Origin: Evernia prunastri
Taxonomy: Eukaryota > Ascomycota > Lecanoromycetes > Lecanorales > Parmeliaceae
Direction: 5' to 3'
Assembly: GCA_003184365.1 (NCBI GenBank)
Contig: NKYR01000159.1
Coordinates: forward strand, 1-63,342
DNA length: 63,342 bases
Part shown: positions 10,588-20,300 of the stretch, piece after piece
Layout: each line of letters begins with the position of its first letter
Position numbering within the stretch: position 1 is the stretch's first letter
Program-made: the position numbers and the translations under genes
The notes under the pieces: model-generated
What the model was told of the DNA's origin: nothing
Database searches by the model: none
Seen by the model: only the letters and a program-made list of their open reading frames with translations

Positions 10588-10793
10588 CTGTCAGGTACAA
10601 AGGGAGTGTTTATGGCTATGTGTCAGGCACATAGAGTATTTATTGGTCATTGACACATTCTCATTATCACATAGGCTAGCGGGGATTCTTCCTAGTATTT
10701 AAGCGCTCTTCTCCTGTGTACATATTCGCTCTTTATCTAGTTGTCTTATTCAATTTACCCCCATTAGACTTGACTCTGGGCACGGTTCTGACA
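10569..10793 (+). repeat. 3' LTR (225 bp)
   Basis: Second LTR copy, directly after a G-rich polypurine tract and matching the 5' LTR along its whole length as far as I can read. Confidence 0.92.
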
Positions 10794-11225
10794 AAAGAGA
10801 TTTAATAATTAACTCACGACGCTTAAAAAACTTCGATTTATTAAATTTTAATAATAATATCGTCGATATTATCTATTTACGAGTCGATATAAAAAGCTTC
10901 AATCTAAATTTCATAGACATAATAGATATAAATATAATAGATATATCTACTTTAGAAGAAACTTCGTTTAATATAATATTTATATATCTCTTTTTAATTG
11001 AATTCTTTTTAAAATTCGAAGAATTCTTAATATTTATAATCATAATAATAATATAATTTATAAATATAATAGATGAACTCTCTTTATATACTTATATTAT
11101 ATCGCTTAAATAATTTCAATAATATTTATTTAAAAAGATGAAATAACTATTAAAACGTCTATATTATAATATTTAAATTAATATCATTTAACTTATATAA
11201 GATACGATTTTTATCAAAATTTTGC
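10794..11225. other. Extremely AT-rich block, likely RIP-degraded repeat
   Basis: About 430 bp that are roughly four-fifths A+T, dense in TAATA, ATATA and TTTAAT words, with no open frame. The boundary with GC-normal sequence near 11226 is sharp. Such blocks are typical of old transposons destroyed by RIP in ascomycetes. Confidence 0.6.
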
Positions 11226-11866
11226 GCGTCGAGATATGAAGTTAAAGCGCCCGTCAAGGGTTCTGCAAAAAGGAGTATTAAGCTTTCGGCTCACTAGAGT
11301 AGCGTGTTTTCGAGGCGGAAAGCGGAGCGCTGGCTGGCTGGGGCATCTTACAATCTGAGTATGAGCTCTACTCAGCTCTAGATGTCTTCCGCCGATCCAT
11401 GCGCTCCATGGATTGCTGGCAGTAAACGCTTCAGGACCAATACGGTGTATGTCGGATCCGAAACGGGGATTTGCTTATGTCACCGACGAAAGATTAATCC
11501 TTTACCACTCACGAGTGCACGAGCTGAAGAGCCTTGAAGGGGTCAACAATTTGGTTCAAAATAATCATAATCACTTGCGCTCATCCATCTTTGAGGCGCT
11601 CCGTTTCTGCTCCTCTATATGATTTGTATTGTGAAAATAGACTGGGCTGTACTAATCCTTCAGGATTCTACACCGCCTCAATGTTTCACACTTCTGGATT
11701 TCAGCCTTCTGTTTTAAAAATACCTTGAAGGAAGTGTAACGTGGAACGAGATGAGCATTTTTTAAAGTGCCTCTGAGCATATAAAATCGTCGAGCCTCCC
11801 TACCGATGTGCTACTAGGCGGTTTCCCAAAGAATTAGAAATTGCCAAGTGTTCAGATCTTGGAAAG
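11226..11866. other. Spacer and promoter of the GH71 gene
   Basis: No supported gene. A TATAAAA box at 11780-11786 lies about 80 bases before the ATG at 11867 and fits a core promoter for the GH71 gene. Short plus-strand ORFs at 11413-11728 have no recognisable content. Confidence 0.45.
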
Positions 11867-13269
11867 ATGGCGGTCCCTAAGTCTGTATTCGCGCATTTCA
11901 CTGTACGTCATGCGGAGCCTAAGACGATCTAGAGTATCTTGCTGACCTGCCCAAGGTTGGCAATGCCAACGCGTACAGCCAGAGTGACTGGGTGGATGAC
12001 ATGCGATTAGCGCAAGCCGCCGGTATCGACGCATTTGCCCTCAATGTTGGAGCCACTGATCAAACGACCACGACCCAAGTACCACAGGCGTACGCTGCAG
12101 CCGCCCACTCCGGATTCAAAGTGTTTCTGTCCTTCGATTACGCAGCGCAAGGGCCTTGGTCGTCCCAGGCCGTCGTCAGCACCATCCGCACTTATGCCAA
12201 CAACCCAGGTCAATTCAAGGTGAATGGGTTACCACTCGTCTCCACCTTTGAAGGAACAGCGAAGGCGAGTGATTGGGCCGCAATTCGTCACTCGACACCA
12301 TTATTCCTTATTCCGGAGTGGACCAGTATTGCACCCGATGCCTTCAAGTCATCTGATGAGCAATATGTCGACGGTGTCTGTAAGTGCTAGGGTCTTGTAT
12401 CTTTCCCGGATCCCACAGTTGTAGATTGACTTGTCCACTAGTCAGCTGGGACGCATGGGCTCAGGGCGCCGTTGACAAAACCGATGACTCCGATAAGGCT
12501 TGGCAGTCAGCCGCGGCACCCAAAGCCTACATGATGCCAGTGTCTCCGTGGTTCTATACCAACCTGCCCCAGTACGGCAAAAACTGGGTATGGCGAGGAG
12601 ACGACATGTGGCACAATCGCTGGCAGCAGGTGCTTCAAGTGCAGCCCCAGTTCGTAGAGGTGAGCATCCCAGAATTTCCTTGCAGCTCTTCACCTGCCTG
12701 AACTGAGAAGGAAATTGACATCATAGATTCTTACCTGGAATGATTACGGAGAGTCCCACTACATCGGTCCAATCCGAGAACATGGCATCCCCCAAGGCGC
12801 GCAGAAGTACGTGGACAACATGCCCCACGATCACTGGCGCGATCTCCTCCCTTACTACATCCAAGCCTACAAGACCGGCCAGCCAGGGATCAAGAAAGAG
12901 AAACTCCACTTCTGGTACCGTCTCTCCCCCGCCGCTGCGGGCTCCAGCGATGGCACTGCAGGGAACGCGCCTTGGCAACCTACCACGAGTCCGAACGTAG
13001 TCGTTCAGGACAAAGTCTTCTTCACGGCGCTGCTTACCAGCCCCGCGACAGTGACGGTGCAGATTGGAAGTAATGAGACAGACATTCTTTCTCCGAATGC
13101 GGTGGGAGCGTTTCATTCGTCTGTGCCGTTCAATGGGAGGACTGGAGCTGTGAAGGTTAGCATTGTGAGGGGTAGCGATGTTGTGCTGAGCGAGGCTGGG
13201 CCATCTATAACCAACAGTCCGCCCAATGGCTTGACAAATTACAATGCTTGGGTTGGTGGCTCTGGATGA
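11867..13269 (+). CDS. Alpha-1,3-glucanase (mutanase), GH71
   Basis: Four exons, 11867-11902, 11956-12379, 12442-12659 and 12727-13269, give 406 aa; all junctions are GT-AG. The order of motifs is that of GH71: N-terminal KSVFAHFTVGNANAY, DDMRLAQAAGIDAFALNVG, FLSFDYAAQGPW, GLPLVSTFEG, FLIPEWTS, FSWDAWAQGA, then LTWNDYGESHYIGP, followed by a beta-sandwich-like C-terminal part. GH71 enzymes hydrolyse alpha-1,3-glucan in fungal walls and act in wall remodelling or attack on other fungi. Oddly, the model starts at the catalytic domain with no signal peptide, and the TATA box 80 bp upstream argues against a distant leader exon. Either the protein is not classically secreted or a short upstream exon was missed. 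Confidence 0.9.
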
Positions 13270-13796
13270 TGCTCGCTGCTTGTCAAGTGGAGTGTTCCGA
13301 GATTTCGCGCATTCAAGATAAGTGAACATACAAATAGGAGTAGGTAGATAATTGCAGCAAGTCATTGTCCTCTGAACGGTTGCTTGATCCTTTGATATTT
13401 GCTCTGGAATAACCACTGTGCTTTCACTAGCAACGCAAAGCCTCGCCCATTTCCCATTTGGCCTGTCGCACGTAAGGCTTGAATGCGTTGGCCCAACAAA
13501 GACTAGCGTACAATGTAAATTGTCCCTCGAATTACTGCGCCGCGCAGCCTCGCCATTCAGGCATCCGCGCTCACCGCTCCCTACCTCTAGGTCTTTCTAC
13601 CTCTGGACGAGGTTCAAAGAATATCGCAACACTCATGAGAACGATTACACGTGTTGACATTCAATGAGCGAGCTCGTCTTTTACATTTTTGGTCTTTCCC
13701 AAGGCAGCCTACTGAGTAGCTTAGACAAGTGAACAACTCACCGGAAAAACCTATATTCCGTCCGTGTCATCCAGTCTTTCGCCTGCTATCATCGTT
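13270..13796. other. Spacer between GH71 and HET genes
   Basis: No gene supported. It contains the 3' region of the glucanase gene and the upstream region of the HET gene; ORFs here are short and out of context. Confidence 0.45.
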
Positions 13797-15888
13797 ATGG
13801 CTAAGAGCAGGTATAATCTGCGGAAGCGAGAGTCCTGCAACAAGGACCCTCCTTCTATCACCTCAACAGTCACTACTGGGCGGATTAATCATACTAAGCG
13901 TGCTTCACAACAGCCTACTTCTGCTCGTACTCTTCGTCCCCGCCTAAATGGTAGGGTTTTGGCCCAAAAAGCACTTCCATCGACTATTTCCTACCGATAT
14001 ACACCACTCAACGAAGATTTGAACGAAATCAGGCTCTTGACCTTGCACGAGGGAGACTTTACAGCACGGATCAAAATTTCGATCGACACGGTCATTTTGA
14101 CGCCAGAAAACCCTCCCCCTTACGAAGCTCTATCATATGTCTGGGGCTCAACTGAAACCCTGATTGCCATTCAAGTCGGGCTGAGTACCCTAGCTATCAC
14201 ACGGAATCTTGCAGAGGCGTTACCGTACCTGAGACACAAGAACAGGCCTCGGACATTTTGGATAGACGCCATCTGTGTCAACCAGGAGGATCTGAAAGAA
14301 CGCGGTCATCAAGTAAGAAGAATGGCCGACGTTTATGCTGGCCAAGCGAGTCGTTGCCTGGTTGGTTCCTGGAAACAAGGACAGCACTGTTGGCCTAAGC
14401 GTTTTGGAAGACTTGGGCCAAAGAATCCAATTCAACCAGATCTATGAAATGAAGCCCGCATCGACTTTGTTTGAGGAACACTGGAGCGACATGAACATCG
14501 AGCTCCCGTACAACCAAAGAGAAATTCTTGCAATCCGTGAAGTGGTCAAACGTCCCTGGTTCAAGAGGCTTTGGGTGCAGCATGAGATTCGAATGGCGAG
14601 GCACGGCTCTATATTGATGTGCGGTTCAGATCTCATCGCTTGGGACCGCTTTTGTAGGGCAATTATCTGTCTAAGGTCAAAACTCTGGCGGACATCTGAC
14701 TCTAGCTTCAACGCACCGTCCACTCGAACACTTGTGAACGAAGTATTCTGGTTGGTGGTCGAACAGAGATCGACATTTCATCTTGTGGACATTATCCACT
14801 ATACTAGTCATTGCGAGTGTCTTGATCCTAGAGATCGTATCTATGCCATTCTAGCTTTGCTTAACAATTTTAATAAAGCTATTGGTATACAGCCAGACTA
14901 TGAGAAGAGTACTAGTCAGGTCTACCTAGACATAACCCTCCGCTGGATCGCGCATTTTGCCAGCATTGACATACTGAGATCATCCGGGCTAAGGAATACA
15001 CCATCAAAGATGCCAACGTGGGTGCCTGACTGGACAGTCGCAAATGAGACCAAGCCTTTTCCCAGGAGACTAGCCAGCGGATACAGTAATGCCAAAGTAC
15101 ATTATACACTTGCTGGCAGTCTTAAAGTTACGGGCGTCCATTTGACTACGGCCCAGCACGCCGAGAGGAAGGGTTACATGGATCTCGAGTCTTTGATCAC
15201 AGAAATACAGTTGCTTACCAACTGTGGCATTCTACGAGGCTCCTATATTGGAGGTGGCAGCTTTCTTGCTGCATATTGCTACACAATTTGCGCCGCCGAT
15301 TTCGATGACTTGTACTTGCCTCCACAAAAAGCCAGGCCGCAACTTCAGCTGAGTATGTCCTTTCAGCTCGCAAAGACGCGAATTCTAGACAACCGTTCTC
15401 AAGACGAAGTTCAAATGCTTTTGCATTCTGCCAATTATTTCCGCTCCCACAGATCATTTACCAAAACTTGTGAGGGCTACATAGGTCTCGCGCCTCGGAT
15501 GGCCCAGCCGGGCGACCAAGTCTGCGTTCTTCTGGGTGGCAACATGCCACTGCTACTCCGCCCAGCTCCAAACCTTCAGTATCAGGTAGTGGGGGAATGT
15601 TACATACATGGACTGATGCATGGGGAAGCCGTTCTCGGTCCACTTCCAGATCACTATCAGTCCGTCATGATCTCAGAGGAAAGAAAGGGTGTTTATCCCC
15701 AGGGGTTTTTGGATCGTCTCACCGGGAAGACCCAATACCGCGACCCAAGATATGAAGCGCCCCTCGAATATGATGGGGACGGAGATTACTCATTGGTCAA
15801 TCACCTCGATGGCTCACAGTCACGAAGATTGACAGCAGAGATGTTGGAAAAGCGAGGCGTCAAATTGCAAACCTTCGACCTAATTTGA
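13797..15888 (+). pseudogene. HET-domain protein with one frameshift
   Basis: Frame 1 runs from ATG 13797 and carries the HET domain start: YEALSYVWGS, FWIDAICVNQED, ERGHQVRRMADVYA. The homology then jumps to another frame within about 14340-14360, continuing as RVVAWLVPGNKDS, WFKRLWVQHEI, DPRDRIYAILALL and a typical C-terminus (PGDQVCVLLGGNMP, ECYIHGLMHGEAV) to the stop at 15888. Frame 1 left alone stops at 14447. One missing base in AGTCGTTGCC explains the shift, and no GT-AG intron could remove it without deleting conserved residues. HET proteins trigger heterokaryon-incompatibility cell death. This is either a null allele or a sequencing error. The N-terminal basic stretch before residue 60 is unusual. 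Confidence 0.85.
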
Positions 15889-16573
15889 ACAAACCTAAGG
15901 ACATATCTCCTGATACTCTTCAACAAAGAACCCAGCAGTCAGTATCCAACCTCGCTAGTTCAGCTGGTATGAAATGATGACACTGGAGACTTGTGGTTTC
16001 AGAGAGCGGATCCGCTCTCTACTGAGGACAGAGATCTGGTCAAATTGTAAAAAGTAACATTTGCTAGCAGAGCATACTGCGAGAGATGAATAGACATATA
16101 TCATAAAAGATGCCTCATGAACGGCTGATACTGCTTCTGCCGGTGCTGACTCTATGCACACCGGGCGGAAATGATGACTATGCCACCGCCGAACAAACCG
16201 CAAATCTGTCGATAAGATGTGACCGGTTGCCTCAAAAGGCCATGAGATGATGCGCGTTTCCCTCAGATAGAAACCCGTCCTCCCGCTAGGACAGTTGTCG
16301 GCACATTCAATGTGTACGAACCTTTTTTTAATCATGCTCAAAGGATTAATAGACTTGCGAACTCAATGGCTCGCCTGCTGGCGCTGCTGTCGGATACTGC
16401 TTCTCTGGTCGTTTTTCTCTAGGCGCCCATGCGCTGTTGCCAAAATCCCATTGACCTAAAACGTCACTTTTGAAACCAAATTCTCGGTCATTCCTCATCT
16501 CCACACACACACTCAGCCTGCTTAACGAGCAACGCCACTCTCAAACAAGCACACCTCTCATCCAAAAGCAAAG
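15889..16573. other. Spacer, no gene seen
   Basis: 3' region of the HET gene and promoter of the next gene. The minus-strand ORF at 15955-16341 has no recognisable content. A short CA run at 16501-16510 lies in the presumed leader before ATG 16574. Confidence 0.45.
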
Positions 16574-17104
16574 ATGTACCCACCAACCTCTCTCCTCGCC
16601 CCCCTACTCCTCCTCCTCCCCCTCCAAACCCACACCCTCACTCTCCCCCACCTCACCACCCCCCTCTCCCTCTCCCTCTCCCTCTCCCTCTCCCTCTCCC
16701 CAATCCCACCACCATCCAACCGCACCACCCCACTCACCTTCCTCGGCACGCACTGCTACCACCTCCCCGACCTCCCCGTCGACCGTCTCGCCTGCCAGCC
16801 CCTCTTCGCGCGGCTCGTGCGCGAAGGCGACGTCTACACGCCGCGCACGTGGCACAACGGGCTCCGCCTGCGGCAGGGCGTGGAGCCGTGCACGATCACG
16901 ATCGCGTCGGGGGACCCCAAGGACCGGCGGGTGGCGGTGAGCGTGGCGGACGTGCTGGGGTACGCGGAGGAGGTGCTGGAGGCGTGCCGGGAGGTGGGGT
17001 CGGGGGGCGCGAATACGTTCCGGGGGAGCTGGCGGGTGGTGGTGACGAGGGATCCGGTTGAATTGAAGGGGGGTGGGGATGGGGAGGGGGTGAGTGATGG
17101 GTAA
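16574..17104 (+). CDS. Small secreted Cys protein (paralog A)
   Basis: Single exon, 176 aa. The N-terminus is a Leu-rich signal peptide (MYPPTSLLAPLLLLLPLQ) followed by a Ser-Leu run encoded by a CTCTCC hexanucleotide microsatellite at about 16665-16700. The mature part has four cysteines (THCYHLP, RLACQPLF, EPCTITIAS, LEACREVG) and ends with RGSWRVVVTRDP. Cysteine order and the PxxWxxGxxxxxCxI...DVLxYAxEVxxxC layout match the proteins at 42066-43020 and 59078-59650, so the three form one secreted family. I cannot name the family's function. GC content is very high in the second half. No intron is needed. Confidence 0.72.
   Translation: MYPPTSLLAPLLLLLPLQTHTLTLPHLTTPLSLSLSLSLSLSPIPPPSNRTTPLTFLGTHCYHLPDLPVDRLACQPLFARLVREGDVYTPRTWHNGLRLRQGVEPCTITIASGDPKDRRVAVSVADVLGYAEEVLEACREVGSGGANTFRGSWRVVVTRDPVELKGGGDGEGVSDG
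16660..16703 (+). repeat. CTCTCC hexanucleotide microsatellite in coding sequence
   Basis: About six units of CTCTCC encode alternating Ser-Leu just after the signal peptide of the secreted protein. Each unit adds two residues, so length change here keeps the frame. Confidence 0.85.
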
Positions 17105-17347
17105 GGGGTATGCGGGGGGGAGGGATTCCTGGGTCGGATTATGCGAAGAGATGAGATGACAAGCCCTGGCGCTTGGGATCGATGGGTTTTGGAAAGCAGT
17201 CGAGAATTACCCTACCCATGACCATTGAGCCATTCTACCCAGAACTTCCATCATCATATATAAACCGTACTATACTTAAAAGCAAATATTATCGCCGCTC
17301 CCCAACTTTTAGCCGAATCATCGTGTCCAAAATATATGTATAACTAG

Positions 17348-20300
17348 TCATCCTTCCCTTCCCATTCCGCGATTCCAGAACAACCACTCTGTCCAGCCGC
17401 CAGACGATCCTCTAGTCTTTGTCTGAGCATCCATAACGATTTTGACCGCCCGGTCGAAATCCCACATATTAACATCGTCATCCAAGGCCGTTATGCCGGG
17501 AGAAAGTGGTTCCGGATCTGCTCCCCTCGCCAAAAGATACTGCACATTATCACATCTGCCGCTTCGCACCGCCACCACCAGAGGCGTATGACCCTCGCTA
17601 TCCGTCGCTTCCAGATCGGCCCCGTTTTGAAGAAGGAGATATATAATATCCGGTTTACTCCTCCGGACCGCAACCATGAGGGGTGTCTGACCGTGACCAT
17701 CTTCTGCTTCCAGATCGGCCCTTTTCGTGAGAAGCAGGTTTATCGTTTCTGCTGTACACTTCTGGATCGCAATCATTAGGGGTGTCTGATCTTGATTATC
17801 CTTTGCTTCCAGATCGGCCCCTTTCTCGAGGAAAAAGTTCACCGTTACTGGTATACCCTTCTGGACTGCCACCATCAGGGGCGTCCGACCGTCATCATCT
17901 TTCGCTTCCAGATCAGCTCCTTTTTCGAGAAGAAGGTCGATGTTCGGATATCGGCAGTCCCAGTTAGAATGTGTGACCACAGCATGAAGAAGTGTAGCTT
18001 GAGAGCCTTGATTGTATTTGTCGTTTGCATCGGCTCCATTCTCCAGCAGCACTTTTGCTGTGTCTATGTGATCCCCATGTAAAGCCTGAGCAACAGCGGT
18101 ACTACCGAGGCTGTGATAGTCACGGTTGGCGGATACGGCGCCGATGTCAGCTCCCCGTTTTAGCAACAGACTTACTATGTCAGTCCGTCCTTTTCTGGCA
18201 GCCATCATCAGCGGAGTCGTATCAGTTGAGCCTCTGTAGTCAATGTCGGCTCCACGGTGTAGCAAAATTTTGACAACTGCGATATGTCCTTGCCATGCAG
18301 ATAATTGCAATGCCGTATTACCCAAAAGGTCTTTGGCCTCGATGGCCGCACCCGATTCCAAGAACTCGAGCACTACACGTCCATATCCTTTCTCGGCAGG
18401 GATGGGGATCAGCAGTAGCTTCGAGATCTTTCCCAAATCCTGTGCTTCTTTTTCACACAGTAGTCGATCGATGGCCTCATCGTTATCTCTATATTCTCCA
18501 ATTACGTGATACAGTCGGGTCAGATAGAGCACTAGGACTTTTTCGGTTACGGCAAGGTTTCCATGGCCAAGTAGAAGTTGCACCAAACCTTCGTAGCCTC
18601 GAAAGATTGCGCATTCAAGAGAAGTCCGATTGGATTGACGTTCCGTTGCAGCTGTATCAGCTCCACCTTCAAGGAGCTGTTGCATGATAAGCACAGCGTT
18701 CCCTGGCGATGGTCCTACTCTTGCCATAAATCCGCGTCTCGGACCTGCTACAACAATCATGGCTGTCTCGCCCTCCGAGTCAAGAGCATTAACATCTGCG
18801 CCATTCTCCAGTAGCAAAGCTACAGTAGATACATGACCATTCCGAGTTGCTGCATGGAGGGGAAAGTCGCCGCTTTTCGTCATTAGGTTTGGATTCGCTT
18901 CTGCTGCGAGGAGCAGTCGAGTAGCTGCTGAACGGCCCAACTTGGCTGCTTCATAGAGCGACTCTCCAACAAGTGACAATGTAGAGCTGGCATCAATACC
19001 GGTCTCCAACAACATCTTCATTATAGTGACTTGGTTTTGAGAAGCTGCCTTGGTCATCGCCTTTGCTAGGTATTCTTCCGAGATATTCCACTTTTCGCGG
19101 CCATGCACCAGAAGACGCACAATACCAGTGCGTCCACATTCAGCGGCGTCGAGTAAGGTATCCCCCATGAGTTGACTTCTTCTTACATCGTCGGTCTCAT
19201 ATTCTGCTAGAAGCTCCAGAAGCTCCTCGTGGCCTCGTTCAGCCGCGATCGACATTGTTGAACGTGTTGAACGTCCCGGGTATGTCGCAAATCCTGGATC
19301 TGAACCAGACTGTAGAAGCAACCGCGACACGGACACTTCATTCCTGCTGACGGCCCTGGCCAATGCACTATAACCCCAATTATCTCGGATCCCGATTGTA
19401 GCCCCAGAGTTTAACAGTAGCCGCACAACTTCTACATGGCCGTACTCGGCTGCCTTATGTAGGGCCGTCATACCATAAGAGTCTATTGCATCAATCACTT
19501 GTCCTTGCTTCAGACAGGCTTTGACGAGATCGTGGATGCCAAATGATGCAACTATGTGCAGATTCGTGAGATTGGTTGGGGCACGAAAGTCCTGAGCTAA
19601 GCTGGGGTCACCGAGCTGTCTCTTGACATGGTGAGAAACCTCACTAGCACATGCAACATTGTGCACTTTTCCAAGAAGAGACTGTATTGTCTGCTTAAGA
19701 CTCCATGGGTTACCCATCTCACTATCACGGAGATCGGTGGTGTCGCAAGGATCAGGATTGTCTCCGATATTCGTAAATGCCTCGCGTGTATGGTGAAGCC
19801 AATTCTCTGCAGCATATTGCACTAGGACGTTGCTTTCTAGAAAGCCTTCCACGTACAACCTTATCACATCCCGTTCCTCGGACCAACTTAATGGATTGTT
19901 GGCGTCTCTTGCTACCGCCTCATTCATAGTGTCTTTAATTACTTTGTCCAATGAGAAGGTTGTGAACGCCTCGAAATTGAGGTAGGTGGTGAGAATAGTG
20001 GCGAAATATCCATGAGCTTCAGAACTGCGATAACGTTGTAATTTATGCTTAAAGTACTCCTCGGTAGTATAATGAACCAGTCTAACGATCTGACTTCCTT
20101 CTTCAACAACGACTAGGCCACAGCAGGTCGATATAAGTGCTTCGGTCTTGGGTAAAGCTTCTGGGTCCAGAAGGGTATCGCCATCACGGATGGACAGAGC
20201 TTGTCGCATCTCTTCCAGCTTCAGAGGTCGTTTCGCGCAACTGATGAGCGTCAGAACTTGATCAGCTCGGGCTCGCTTTCGAGAGTCTTGTTGCTTAATC

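Larger units (their letters stand above)
9715..10793 (+). mobile_element. Ty3/gypsy LTR retrotransposon, collapsed internal region
   Basis: Two 225-bp LTRs (9715-9939 and 10569-10793) that look identical base for base begin TGTTACGG and end TTCTGACA. The internal part is only 629 bp and contains an N at 10152. Left of the N is a short frame resembling an integrase zinc-binding region (IIGHPGVAYLRAKRTIRG, then a stop). Right of it is a chromodomain, and a purine tract (about 10556-10568) precedes the 3' LTR. Gag, protease, RT and RNase H are missing, so the locus is either internally deleted or collapsed in assembly. The flanking pentamers (ACAAC left, AAAGA right) do not match, so no target duplication is confirmed. 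Confidence 0.88.
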
